A stretch of DNA of 64,000 nt from Alphaproteobacteria bacterium (GTDB lineage: Bacteria; Pseudomonadota; Alphaproteobacteria; Micropepsales; Micropepsaceae). Shown here in pieces: positions 24,779 to 33,174 of the stretch. A model generated the notes under the pieces. That model did not search any database and was not told the origin of the DNA. It saw nothing but the letters and a program-made list of their open reading frames with translations. The DNA is taken from positions 62,001 to 126,000 of the forward strand of contig JAICHV010000001.1 in NCBI GenBank assembly GCA_025924715.1, read 5' to 3'. Numbering within the stretch: position 1 is the first letter of the stretch; every line of letters begins with the position of its first letter. The translations under genes and the position numbers were made by a program.

Positions 24779-25030
24779 TCAGGGCTCGCGTTTGGGCGCG
24801 AATTTGGCCGCCTGCTCCGAAACGATGAACCCACCCAGCCATTTGATCAGGTCTGCGGCACGGTCCTGACTTGCCTGCAGCACCGGCACCGCGGCCGCAT
24901 CCACCGCATGGAAGCACAGAAGAACGGCAATCCCCACGAACAACGCCACGAACACAAAAAACGCCGCGCGTTTGGAGCTGTAGCAGCCATCGATATCCTG
25001 AAAGATCTGGTGAAGGAACGCCATGGACAC
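24779..25030 (-). CDS. Holin-like small membrane protein
   Basis: This 83-residue protein starts at GTG 25030 or ATG 25024. A hydrophobic segment AAFFVFVALFVGIAVLLCF (about 22-40) is followed by an amphipathic stretch and a basic tail (KFAPKREP). A second weak membrane helix may cover AADLIKWLGGFIV. Size, charge and position upstream of the spanin-like gene suggest a holin. No sequence signature proves it. Confidence 0.55.
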   Translation of the reverse strand: MSMAFLHQIFQDIDGCYSSKRAAFFVFVALFVGIAVLLCFHAVDAAAVPVLQASQDRAADLIKWLGGFIVSEQAAKFAPKREP

Positions 25031-25153
25031 CCCGCAAGCAGATAATTTCCTTTACGACCCAATCGAAAGACCTTATCAATTGCCCGCAACTTCAAACCGA
25101 CTTCCGGCCTCTGCAGCCGGCGGCACGCTGGATCCGGCACTTTAGAAACGCGC

Positions 25154-26326
25154 ATGAAAATCGGCATCTACACGACAGGCGTGCCGGAGAGTCTGGGCGG
25201 CGGCTTCGTTCTTCGCGACGATCTGGAGCGGGCCGCGGCCGCCTTGAATGGGCGCCATCGCTTCGAATTGGTGACCACGCCACCACCCGATCCGGTTGCC
25301 GATCTCAGATTTCCGGTTCGGCCGGTTCGCAAATTTTGCCGGATGGTCGGCATACCTTATGAAACCAAATATATCGTCACACCGCCTCGACAACGATTAG
25401 AAGCCGAAATACTGCGCCGCAAATTTGATCTGCTTTGGTTCAATAATTTTGACCCGCTTTATCTGGACGTGCCGTACATTTTCAATATCTTCGACCTACA
25501 GCACCGGGTGCAAACGTTTTTCCCGGAAGTCAGCCATGGCGGCCAGTGGCGAATCCGCGAACAAGTTTATGCCGAAGCGGCCCAGCGTGCTGCCATCGTA
25601 ACGGTCGGTTCGGAGGAAGCAAAAAGGCAGGTGGGCTATTTCTATGGTGTTTTACCCGAAAACATCTACGTTCTGCCTTTTCCCACCCCGCAAAAAGCCA
25701 TCGACATCGCCACCGGAAAACTGACTGTGGAAGCCACGCGCGACGTCCGGAAGAAATATGCGATTAAAAATGACTTTTTGTTCTATCCGGCGCAGTTCTG
25801 GTCACACAAAAATCACATCAATCTTCTGCATGCGTTGAAAATCCTCAAGGCGCAGCGTGGGCGTGACATTTCCCTGGTGCTTACCGGCAGCGATCACGGC
25901 AATCGCAGCCATGTCGAGGCGGTCTGTCACGGGCTAGAGCTTGACGATGCTGTTCATTTTTGCGGCTTCGTGCCCTATGAGGATATTCTCGCCTTTTATC
26001 GGGAGGCGCGGGCACTGGCCTTTTTGAGTTTCCAGGGACCGGAAAACTTACCACCGCTCGAAGCCATGGCGCTTGGATGTCCGGTTATCCTGTCCGATAT
26101 CACCGGCGCGCGAGCCGTGAACGGCCAGGCTCCCGTCTACGTCGATCCGCGCCGCCCTGCTTCCATCGCCGACGGCGTTGAATTCGTGCTGGATAATCCG
26201 GAACGAATTGGCAGCCAGGTCGCGCTGGGGCGGGAGTTCGCCCTCGGTAACAGTGCCGGCAAATATCTGGAGAATTTCCAGGCCATGCTCGACGAATTCG
26301 AGCCCTACCGATGCAGCTGGTCTTGA
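25154..26326 (+). CDS. Glycosyltransferase family 1/4 (GT-B fold)
   Basis: This 390-residue cytosolic protein has a GT4 architecture. The acceptor-binding N-terminal half includes GIYTTGVPESLGGGFVLR, and the nucleotide-sugar half includes FLFYPAQFWSHKNHINLL (a conserved H-K-N motif), LVLTGSDHGN and FYREARALAFLSFQGPENLPPLEAMALGCPVI (E-x7-E-type donor site). It is on the strand opposite to the phage genes around it and is flanked by a 124-bp gap from the holin gene. It could be a phage conversion gene modifying O-antigen, or a host gene captured by rearrangement. Confidence 0.87.
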   Translation: MKIGIYTTGVPESLGGGFVLRDDLERAAAALNGRHRFELVTTPPPDPVADLRFPVRPVRKFCRMVGIPYETKYIVTPPRQRLEAEILRRKFDLLWFNNFDPLYLDVPYIFNIFDLQHRVQTFFPEVSHGGQWRIREQVYAEAAQRAAIVTVGSEEAKRQVGYFYGVLPENIYVLPFPTPQKAIDIATGKLTVEATRDVRKKYAIKNDFLFYPAQFWSHKNHINLLHALKILKAQRGRDISLVLTGSDHGNRSHVEAVCHGLELDDAVHFCGFVPYEDILAFYREARALAFLSFQGPENLPPLEAMALGCPVILSDITGARAVNGQAPVYVDPRRPASIADGVEFVLDNPERIGSQVALGREFALGNSAGKYLENFQAMLDEFEPYRCSWS

Positions 26327-26530
26327 GCAATTGCGGGACCAGCTTTCATTGCCGGCCGGGATCGGGCCGAAATTGCCCATGGCTTCCAAAGCTGGATTGT
26401 TCAACCCTGGCCCGCGCCCGCTATATAATAGCGCCCGCGATGGGCTTTCCATCCTCTAGCATCCGGGGATGAGCTGGGATGTAGGTGAACATCAGGGCTG
26501 CGCTTCCAGGCCAATTCCTTAGCCGGCCTG

Positions 26531-26836
26531 TTAATCGGCAGGCGGCGGTTTCCAAGCCAGTTGGCAGACAGCAAAAATGGTTTGCCAATCATCATCGCTG
26601 CAATGCTCAAAGCCAAGATCGTCAGCCGAGAGGTCAAGTTGCCTGCGAAGATATGGAAGATCGGACGGAATGTCTGCATTCGCGCCAACGTAGCGCGGTA
26701 TAACAAGAATGTGTCCTTCCGCGCCCTTTTGTTCGACGCCATCTACGAAGGTTGATTTGCTAAATAAACAGAGAACCGAACCGTCTTCTTGCGATGGTTG
26801 CGTCGAACGTAGGATGAATTTTTTTCCGATTGTCAT
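26531..26836 (-). CDS. Small protein following the tail fibre, unknown
   Basis: This 101-residue protein starts MTIGKKFILRSTQPSQ at 26836 in an ATGA overlap with the chimera stop at 26833, so the two are translationally coupled. It contains a beta-rich middle and a helical end (DDLGFEHCSDDDWQTIF). A tail-fibre chaperone or tail-assembly role is suggested by position only. The 200 bp downstream (26327-26530) between this gene and the glycosyltransferase hold no gene. Confidence 0.6.
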   Translation of the reverse strand: MTIGKKFILRSTQPSQEDGSVLCLFSKSTFVDGVEQKGAEGHILVIPRYVGANADIPSDLPYLRRQLDLSADDLGFEHCSDDDWQTIFAVCQLAWKPPPAD

Positions 26837-28221
26837 AGCGGCACACTCCCAATTAAGTACATACGCCAAGTGGAAAACACAGAATTAGCAGGCTGCGTGC
26901 CACCAGCGTCTCTAAATGTGCCGGTTGTGGCGTTTTGGTTTGCACTAAGGTACATTAATGCGCCTCCCCAAGACCCATTGGTGAAATTGATAGGCGTATA
27001 CCATCCGGCGACCGCGAACGTGTTTGATTTCGATGTAAAAGGAAGACCTGCGAGCGCAGCACCGTTTCCGTTCGCAGTGGACGGATATGTGAGTTCCCCC
27101 CAAAACAAATAGAAAGTAGCATGTTTTCGATAAACGAAATTAGTGGTCAACGACAAGCTCGCGCCGCTATTATCTGTCGGCGTAAAGGTACCGCTTGTAA
27201 ACTCGCTACTAGCGGCAGGGTTTATCAGTTCCCACCGCGTATTCGCCAGATTGTAGCGGAGGATGATTTCTGCCAGGGCTGCGGGGATATCGCCCACTGC
27301 TAAAGGCGCGCCACCCTTCTTTGTGATAGTGTGCGCCGTGAGCCCATTTGGCGCGAATGTCGGGGCTGTGGTGGCGTTGGCCGCGCTTGCTCGCACGAAG
27401 CAGAATTGCCCGTCCCCAAGGGCCGTAAGGGCTGGGGAATAGGTTGCGGTAATGGCGTCGGCAGTCCCGCCAGCAGCTACCCAATTGATGGTGCCAGCTT
27501 GTAGCCCTGGAATGCAATTTTGCCCGACAGGCGCCCCCGTGACTGGAGACTGGCTGATCGAAATCACCAGACTCTCATTCGCCAGCGATCCCGAATCCCA
27601 GGTGTAATTGACCGTCGTATTCGGCGCGCTGTAGGAGCTGGACGATATCGACCCATAGATCGTACCCGTGGTCGCGCCCACCGCCCGCACCCGCCTCCCC
27701 GCATGATACACCGCGGTCACATTCGCTCCCGCCACGATGGTCGAAGTCGCCGAGGCATAGGCATGCGCCACCGGCCCATCCCCGATCCCGTACGCAAACC
27801 ACACCAGGTCATTGGCCATGCTCCGCATATCGGCCAGCACCTGGCGGGCGCTGTTGTTCACCGCGCGATCCTGCATGCCCGTAAAAATGATCAGCCCACC
27901 GCCCGGGGTCTCGATCCGATCCTTGAACACGCGAAATTCTCTGCTGGCGCCCAGCGTCTTGATTTTGTGCTCGATCAGCCGCTTGCTCGATTGCGCCAGA
28001 GTCTTTTGCACCTCGCGAATGCACACCGCCAGCAACCCGCGCTGCTGCAGGCAATCCTCCACCAATTGCTCGCCGAAAAAATGCGACTTGCCGCTGCCCC
28101 GCCCGCCATAGGCGCCCTTGTACCGCGCCGGCATCAGCAGCGGCGCAAACACGCGGGCGATATTACGTTTTTGGATCAACAAGGGTGCGCTCGATACGAT
28201 AAGACGTGGCGGCCGGCCCAT
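26833..28221 (-). CDS. Terminase large subunit N-terminus fused in frame to a tail-fibre C-terminus
   Basis: Residues 1-118 are a TerL N-terminus: PARYKGAYGGRGSGKS (Walker A, 39-46), QQRGLLAVCIREVQ and PGGGLIIFTGMQD. From residue 119 the sequence is a tail-fibre/collar protein: RAVNNSARQVLADMR, then AYASATSTIVAGANVTAVYH, then repeats with Ser/Thr/Asn to the end (STWRMYLIGSVPL). The motor's catalytic parts are missing, so no packaging is possible. The junction lies near 27870. A deletion of the structural module between them, leaving the frame open, is the simplest origin. The true start may be a TTG about 15 codons in. The encoded protein could still be expressed as a tail-fibre-like product. 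Confidence 0.85.
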   Translation of the reverse strand: MGRPPRLIVSSAPLLIQKRNIARVFAPLLMPARYKGAYGGRGSGKSHFFGEQLVEDCLQQRGLLAVCIREVQKTLAQSSKRLIEHKIKTLGASREFRVFKDRIETPGGGLIIFTGMQDRAVNNSARQVLADMRSMANDLVWFAYGIGDGPVAHAYASATSTIVAGANVTAVYHAGRRVRAVGATTGTIYGSISSSSYSAPNTTVNYTWDSGSLANESLVISISQSPVTGAPVGQNCIPGLQAGTINWVAAGGTADAITATYSPALTALGDGQFCFVRASAANATTAPTFAPNGLTAHTITKKGGAPLAVGDIPAALAEIILRYNLANTRWELINPAASSEFTSGTFTPTDNSGASLSLTTNFVYRKHATFYLFWGELTYPSTANGNGAALAGLPFTSKSNTFAVAGWYTPINFTNGSWGGALMYLSANQNATTGTFRDAGGTQPANSVFSTWRMYLIGSVPL

Positions 28222-28408
28222 CGGGCTCGATCAGGGCGCTCGCCATGTCGGGCAGACATTTGCGAAGCAGGATTTCGGCCGCCCGTATCTGGGTTGCGGT
28301 CATCTCCGCCTTGCCCTTCACATGCGCCGCCAGGCATTCGATGATCTGCTCGGCCTTGATCTTCTGGCGCAAAGCCGCGCCTTCCTTGGAAGCGTTCCGC
28401 GCGGGCAT
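28163..28408 (-). CDS. Terminase small subunit-like protein
   Basis: This 81-residue protein carries a helical, basic DNA-binding N-terminus (RNASKEGAALRQKIKAEQII) and a MTATQIRAAEILLRKCLPD segment characteristic of small terminase or related packaging proteins. Its position before the TerL part, with a 59-bp overlap to the annotated start, is the normal terS-terL arrangement. Length is at the short end for TerS, so it may be the conserved core only. Confidence 0.72.
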   Translation of the reverse strand: MPARNASKEGAALRQKIKAEQIIECLAAHVKGKAEMTATQIRAAEILLRKCLPDMASALIEPDGPAATSYRIERTLVDPKT

Positions 28409-28411
28409 GGC

Positions 28412-28816
28412 TTACCCCACATGCGAACTGCAGGTTCGCTCACCGGTCAGCCGGTACCCACGCCCCCAAACCGTCTCGATGGCAAAGCCGGTGTCCTTCA
28501 ACTTGCGCCGCAGCCGGCAGATATAAACATCCACCACCTTGGGCATCGGCTCGCTGTCCCAGCCATGATGAAATGCCGCCGCGTCGAGCAGCGCCCCGCG
28601 ATTGACCGGTTGCCCCAACCGCCGCTTCAGCAGCGCGAACAGGCTGCTCTCGTTGGGGGTTAGCCGCACACCCGGCAACACGTCTTCCCCCGCCGGCTCC
28701 ATGTAACCGCGGCACAAAAGGCTGATCTGCTCGCTCAGCTTGTCGACTTCCGGATCCCGCGCCCGCCCGCGCAGCCGCTCCAGCAGAACTTCCACCTGAT
28801 CATGCGCCGATTGCAT
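28412..28816 (-). CDS. OmpR/PhoB-type winged-helix regulator without receiver domain
   Basis: This 134-residue protein starts at 28816 (MQSAHDQVEVLLERL); a longer frame to 28942 lacks coding character. Residues about 55-125 form a Trans_reg_C domain: LTPNESSLFALLKRRLGQPVNR, MPKVVDVYICRLRRKLK and GRGYRLT. There is no receiver domain, so it is not a two-component regulator. Stand-alone winged-helix proteins of this kind precede terminase genes in several alphaproteobacterial phages (recollection). It may control the remnant operon. The 286 bp to the next gene upstream (28817-29102) show no clear gene. Confidence 0.8.
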   Translation of the reverse strand: MQSAHDQVEVLLERLRGRARDPEVDKLSEQISLLCRGYMEPAGEDVLPGVRLTPNESSLFALLKRRLGQPVNRGALLDAAAFHHGWDSEPMPKVVDVYICRLRRKLKDTGFAIETVWGRGYRLTGERTCSSHVG

Positions 28817-29102
28817 GCGGCTCTCCCAACGGTTGTTTGAATGGCTGAGCGGGCGAAGATTCGGCGGCGCCTTGCACGCAACCGGCTTTACGCGACACGT
28901 CGCTGAAATGGAAAACCCGCTCTGGCGGGGCGTCTGGCGCAATCATGCACCGTAGGAAAATTGATGCGCCGCTTTTAGAGCAAGGTCAAACGCAACCCGC
29001 TTCTTATGCACAAACCATCCGACCTGCGGCGCGCCCACCACAAAGCATTGCGGCGCGCCCCCTTGCAGGAACGCGCCGCTTGCGCCGAAAACAGATCCAA
29101 TC

Positions 29103-29339
29103 TTACGGGTTCGTGCCCGTGGTGGCGGCGCTCTTGTCGCTGCCGTTATTGGCCAGCAGCACGATGCCGGCGATCACCGCGCCCGCACCCAGAACATAGA
29201 GAAGGGTGTTATCGCCACGCTGCGCCTGCTGCACGCCGGCCGGCTTGCCGGGGGCCAGGGGCCCGGTGGCGACGTCGGCCGCCATGACGCTGCTGGTGCA
29301 CAAACAAGCGGCAATCGCTGAGACAAATAACAGGCGCAT
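29103..29339 (-). CDS. Small exported membrane protein, tandem copy 1
   Basis: This 78-residue protein starts MRLLFVSAIAACLC at 29339 and has a signal peptide ending near VMA-AD. A short spacer (GPLAPGKPAGVQQAQRGDN) leads to a membrane helix TLLYVLGAGAVIAGIVLLA and a Ser/Thr-rich tail ending TGTNP. The neighbouring gene 29440-29700 encodes a paralogue with the same plan. Proteins of this layout are common, and unstudied, in Alphaproteobacteria. Confidence 0.7.
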   Translation of the reverse strand: MRLLFVSAIAACLCTSSVMAADVATGPLAPGKPAGVQQAQRGDNTLLYVLGAGAVIAGIVLLANNGSDKSAATTGTNP

Positions 29340-29439
29340 AATAAAATCCCCCGAATCAATCGACCCACCATACCCCAAACAGGGTAAATGAAAGTCTTAA
29401 TTCGGACAGGAGGCGCCCAAAAGGCCTCTGCGTCCCCCG

Positions 29440-29700
29440 TCAGGGGTTGGTACCAGATGTGGTGCCGGAGGTGGTGGTGCCGGTCGGATGGTCATTGCCG
29501 CCATTGCTGGCCACCAGGACGATGCCCGCGATGACGACACCCGCGCCCAGTATATAAAGTATCGTGTTATCGCCGCTTTGAGCCTTCACAACGCCAGCCG
29601 GTTTGCCAGGGGCCAAAGGCCCAACGGCGCCGGCGCCGTCGGCCATGACGCCGGTTGCAGACAAACAAGCCGCCAGAATAGCGGAAATAAGAACGCGCAT
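29440..29700 (-). CDS. Small exported membrane protein, tandem copy 2
   Basis: This 86-residue protein (MRVLISAILAACLSATGVMA signal peptide) is a paralogue of 29103-29339. GPLAPGKPAGV, (S/R)GDNT(I/L)LY(I/V)LGAG and the final GTNP are shared. The tail carries a TTTSGTTSGT stretch. The two are 100 bp apart on one strand, a tandem duplication. Function unknown. Confidence 0.7.
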   Translation of the reverse strand: MRVLISAILAACLSATGVMADGAGAVGPLAPGKPAGVVKAQSGDNTILYILGAGVVIAGIVLVASNGGNDHPTGTTTSGTTSGTNP

Positions 29701-29816
29701 ATGATCTCCATGGGGGGCCCCACGCGAACAACCCACGGTCGCGGACTTGGTTCCCACATTAAAATGGCTACCCGGCGCATTATGCAGGACTGTGACAAAG
29801 ACTCGACACCCGCCGG

Positions 29817-30821
29817 TCAGGGGCCCGAACGTTCGATCGCCAAGGTCAAATCCCCGATCTCTTCCAGGATTCGCCCCCGCCTTTCCCGGTTAAGGGATTC
29901 GATGAAGAAGCCGACCAGCAGCGCCGCGGCCATGCCGCTCAGCAGGAAGAGCGGCCTGGTGCCGCCAAAGTTCTTTTGCAGCGTCAGCACCGGCGGCACG
30001 AACCACAGCCACCACACCAGACACCGTATCCGATGCTGCCGCGCCATTTGCTCCTGGAACATACACCGCAGTCCTGAAAAGCTGGCACGCATGGGCGCCG
30101 GACGAACTGCGCCGTCGACCAACAGATAAAGTGCGGCCATCAGATAGGCGGGCGTGGCAAACGGCATGCGCGCCAGAATGATCGACGCCGACACCAGTGC
30201 CAGGATCTCGACAAGATTGCGCCGCGCGACCCGCCGCTCGAACAGCCGGTAATCGGATCGCACTTCGTCCACCGAAAGCTCGCGCCGGATGCCGCGGTTT
30301 CCGCGATCGCCCCAACGCACCAAAGCCGTCCGCACCAGACACAGCAGCGGCACCATATAAGGGCCCAAAAACGTGAAATAAGGCATCTCCGACAAGCCCG
30401 GCTTGACCGCATGCGCCGCCACCAACCCGGCAAGCTCCGCCGCACCACCCGCCGCCAGAACCGCCTCGATCATGGCCAGCCGCGGCGAGGGCCGGCCGCC
30501 GCTTTGGTAGGCGCCGCCCAGCACCATCAAAGCCAGGATCGACGCGGTCAGTGCGGCCGCTTCCTGCCGGGAAGAAAACCCGAGCATCAGCGTAAACAGC
30601 AATATGCCTTTGACCGCCAGCACGGGGAAATCCAGATTGCGCCGCGCCTGGCTGGCGACGATGAAGACGATCGCGCCCAGCGCATCGCAGACATATTGGC
30701 TTGGCCCGCGATACAATTCCCACAAATCGCCGGCGACGCTTTCGCGCGCGGCAGGGGGAATCAAAAACAGAACGACATTTTCCAAACCGGGAGGCGGACC
30801 GTTCAGCGCCCGGCCTTCCAT
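29817..30821 (-). CDS. Multi-pass membrane protein paired with PadR regulator
   Basis: This 334-residue protein has about six to eight hydrophobic segments (FIVASQARRNLDF then VKGILLFTLMLGF, AGLVAAHA, YMVPLLCLVRTAL, ILALVSASIILAR, YLMAALYLLVDGA). A short N-terminal motif ARESVAGDLWELYR resembles the permease-prefix segment found before some ABC permeases in Acidobacteria and relatives. The start overlaps the PadR stop by 19 bp, so they form one operon. A regulated membrane or transport role is plausible but unproven. Confidence 0.72.
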   Translation of the reverse strand: MEGRALNGPPPGLENVVLFLIPPAARESVAGDLWELYRGPSQYVCDALGAIVFIVASQARRNLDFPVLAVKGILLFTLMLGFSSRQEAAALTASILALMVLGGAYQSGGRPSPRLAMIEAVLAAGGAAELAGLVAAHAVKPGLSEMPYFTFLGPYMVPLLCLVRTALVRWGDRGNRGIRRELSVDEVRSDYRLFERRVARRNLVEILALVSASIILARMPFATPAYLMAALYLLVDGAVRPAPMRASFSGLRCMFQEQMARQHRIRCLVWWLWFVPPVLTLQKNFGGTRPLFLLSGMAAALLVGFFIESLNRERRGRILEEIGDLTLAIERSGP

Positions 30822-31156
30822 GTCAGGCCTCCCCAGCTCTGGGCAATACTCTCGATGATGCGCTGCGCCATCCCGGCGGACTCGCGCAAGGCCTGTTCGC
30901 CGGGTTTTTCCAACCGGTAATGGCGGCGCGAACGCCCGCCCCGTTCCGCCGTCGGCTCCGACAGCCAGGATGAAATCAGCCCTTTGTCTTCCAGCCGGTC
31001 CAAGGTGGCATAGACGGCGCCCAGGCTGATCTTGCGCGGCCGCGAAAGACTCTGTGCCTTGTCATGCACGGTGACCCCATAGGCATTGTCGCCCAGCGAC
31101 AACACCGCCGTGAGCACGATCTGCTCGAACTGTCCCAGGGAAACCGGACTTGCCAT
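30803..31156 (-). CDS. PadR-family transcriptional regulator
   Basis: This 117-residue protein is a PadR winged helix: FEQIVLTAVLSLGDNAYGVTV, ISLGAVYATLDRLEDKGLI and RRHYRLEKPGEQALRE. It lacks the long C-terminal dimerisation arm of some members. It lies between the divergent ABC exporter operon (31331 onwards) and its own membrane partner. A 17-bp palindrome sits just 4 bp upstream of its start, so autoregulation is likely. Confidence 0.9.
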   Translation of the reverse strand: MASPVSLGQFEQIVLTAVLSLGDNAYGVTVHDKAQSLSRPRKISLGAVYATLDRLEDKGLISSWLSEPTAERGGRSRRHYRLEKPGEQALRESAGMAQRIIESIAQSWGGLTWKAGR

Positions 31157-31159
31157 TTC

Positions 31160-31176
31160 ATCTACACGGTATAGAT
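31160..31176. promoter_or_regulatory. Palindrome ATCTA-N7-TAGAT, candidate PadR operator
   Basis: The inverted repeat (arms 31160-31164 and 31172-31176, with partial symmetry inside) lies in the 174-bp gap between divergent padR and the ABC operon, directly before the padR start codon. Its place suggests a PadR binding site. Confidence 0.5.
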
Positions 31177-31330
31177 TATGCGCCGGCTGTCAAGAAACCT
31201 CTGCATCCAAATCGGCCAATAGCGGCCAACAGGTTCACAGGTTTTCTTTTCGCCACCGGCGTGTGCTGCCGATTCCTTTGCGTTCCTTCGTGCCGTCGTT
31301 TCACCAGCAATTCACAGCTTGGAGAATGGT

Positions 31331-32014
31331 ATGGACGCTGTCTCAATCCGTCATGTTATCAAGGCCTATCGCCGCGGGCGCGAACAGGTCGAAGTCCTGC
31401 ACAAACTCGACCTTTCGGTGCCGGAGGGCGAATTTCTCGCCCTGATGGGCCCCTCGGGCTCCGGCAAGACCACGATCCTCAACCTGATCGGCGGCCTCGA
31501 CCGCGCCGACAGCGGCGAAGTCGTCGTCGCCGGCGAACATCTCGAAAAGCTCTCCGGCGGCCAGCTCGCCAAATGGCGCGCCCGCCATATCGGCTTCGTC
31601 TTCCAGTTCTACAATCTGATGCCGATGCTGTCGGCCGCCGCCAATGTCGAACTGCCCCTGCTGCTCACCAATCTTTCCAAAGCCGAGCGGCGCCGTCATG
31701 TCGATGTCGCGCTTGGCGTCGTCGGCCTCACTGAGCGCGCCCAGCACAAACCTGGCGAACTCTCCGGCGGTCAGCAGCAGCGCGTCGGCATCGCCCGCGC
31801 CATCGTCACCGATCCCTCGATCCTGCTCTGCGACGAGCCCACCGGCGACCTCGACCGCCAATCGGCCGACGACATCCTGCATCTGCTCCAGCAGCTCAAC
31901 CGCCAGCAGAAAAAAACCATCATCATGGTCACCCACGACCAAAAAGCCGCCGACTACGCCTCCCGCACCCTCCATGTCGACAAAGGCGCCTTGGCGGAAA
32001 AGGAACTCGCGTGA
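31331..32014 (+). CDS. ABC transporter ATPase, MacB/LolD-like
   Basis: This 227-residue ATPase has Walker A GPSGSGKTT, Q-loop FQFYNL, signature LSGGQQQR, Walker B ILLCDEPTGDLD and the H-loop VTHD. It powers the FtsX-type permeases encoded next. I chose ATG 31331, with GGAG 7 bp upstream. The next gene overlaps by 4 bp. It is the only ATPase for four permeases in the operon. Confidence 0.95.
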   Translation: MDAVSIRHVIKAYRRGREQVEVLHKLDLSVPEGEFLALMGPSGSGKTTILNLIGGLDRADSGEVVVAGEHLEKLSGGQLAKWRARHIGFVFQFYNLMPMLSAAANVELPLLLTNLSKAERRRHVDVALGVVGLTERAQHKPGELSGGQQQRVGIARAIVTDPSILLCDEPTGDLDRQSADDILHLLQQLNRQQKKTIIMVTHDQKAADYASRTLHVDKGALAEKELA

Positions 32015-33171
32015 AATATCTCCCGCTGGTCTGGGCGGCACTGCGGCGCAAGCCGGTACGCCTCTTTCTCACTCTGCTTTCGGTGGTGGTGGCCTTCGCC
32101 CTGTTTGGAGCGATGGTCGGCTTCCGGGCCAGCCTGAGCCATCTGGTCGATACCGCCCGCGCCGATCGCATCTATGTCAGTTCGCGCTTTGCCGGCGGCC
32201 TGCCCTATTCCATGCTGGACCAGCTCGCCCGCGTGCCCGGCGTGACCCATGTCGCGAACCAGGGAGGTGTTGGGGGCTATTACCAAAACCCGCGCAACAA
32301 TGTGGGGGTCCAGATGATCGATGGCGCCATGTATCAGGTCTGGCCCGAGCTGCCACTCACCGCGGCGCAATATGAGCAACTGGCCGCCAATCGCACCGGA
32401 GCCTTCTTCAGCCGCAACCTCGCCCGGCGCCTGAAACTCAAAAAAGGCGATGTTTTTCCCATCAAGGCGCCCAGCATCCGTCGGGCCGACGGCACCCAGA
32501 CCTGGGCCTTCACGGTGTTGGGCATTGTGCCGGATATGGAGACCTCGCCGGCAGGCTTCGCCGTCGGAAATCTCACTTATTACAATGAATCGCGCATCCC
32601 CGCGGAACGCAACACCGGCGGCTTTTTTCGTGTTCTTGTGGCCGATCCCGCACGCGGCGACGCCATCGCCAAGCTGATCGACCAGACCTTCGCCAATTCC
32701 GGCACGCCCACCAACTCGATCACCGAGAAAACCGCTTATGAGAATGGCGCCGGCGGCGGCAATGGCATCGATTTTCCCTTCATCATGGAATCCATCGCCG
32801 GGGCGGGCCTCTTTATGATCCTGTTCCTCACCGGCAATTCCATCGCCCAGTCGGTGCGCGAGCGCATCCCCGAATTCGCCGTGCTCAAGACCGTCGGCTT
32901 TTCCGATTCCGGCGTGATGGCGCTGGTCTTCGCGGAAGCGGCCGTTCCCTGCCTGGCCGGCGCCGCAATCGGCCTGGCCCTGGCCACCTGGCTGGCCGCG
33001 ATCTTTCCCCGTCTGCTGCCGCCCAATGTCGGTTTTCCCGCGCCCTATATGTCCCCCGCGGTCTACGGCATCGCCTTGTTCTTTGCCGCCCTGGTGGCGC
33101 TGGTCAGCGCCGTGCTGCCCGCCACCCGCATCGCCCGCCTCGACGTGGCCACCGCTCTGTCAGGACGCTGA
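32011..33171 (+). CDS. FtsX-type ABC permease, pair A member 1
   Basis: This 386-residue membrane protein has the MacB/LolC plan: one N-terminal helix (VRLFLTLLSVVVAFALFGAMVG), a periplasmic domain of about 200 residues, then three C-terminal helices (AGLFMILFLTGNSIAQSVRERIPEF and later). It starts with GTG at 32011 in the overlap with the ATPase gene. The paralogue at 34347 is its closest relative (KYLPLVWA(A/G)L, GGYY, SVRERIPEFAV, KTVGFSD). It would export small peptides, lipids or drugs in MacB fashion. Confidence 0.93.
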   Translation: MKYLPLVWAALRRKPVRLFLTLLSVVVAFALFGAMVGFRASLSHLVDTARADRIYVSSRFAGGLPYSMLDQLARVPGVTHVANQGGVGGYYQNPRNNVGVQMIDGAMYQVWPELPLTAAQYEQLAANRTGAFFSRNLARRLKLKKGDVFPIKAPSIRRADGTQTWAFTVLGIVPDMETSPAGFAVGNLTYYNESRIPAERNTGGFFRVLVADPARGDAIAKLIDQTFANSGTPTNSITEKTAYENGAGGGNGIDFPFIMESIAGAGLFMILFLTGNSIAQSVRERIPEFAVLKTVGFSDSGVMALVFAEAAVPCLAGAAIGLALATWLAAIFPRLLPPNVGFPAPYMSPAVYGIALFFAALVALVSAVLPATRIARLDVATALSGR

Positions 33172-33174
33172 ACC

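Larger units (their letters stand above)
20863..28816 (-). mobile_element. Decayed prophage remnant (about 8 kb)
   Basis: Minus-strand order from the right is winged-helix regulator, small terminase, a terminase/tail-fibre chimera, tail-associated small protein, then holin-like, spanin-like, coiled-coil membrane protein, and two M15 endolysin units with a metalloprotease between. Portal, capsid, protease, connector and tail-tube genes are all absent, as is an integrase. The chimera marks the internal deletion (near 27870). A plus-strand glycosyltransferase lies within it. The exact ends are unknown because no att repeats were found. Confidence 0.8.
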
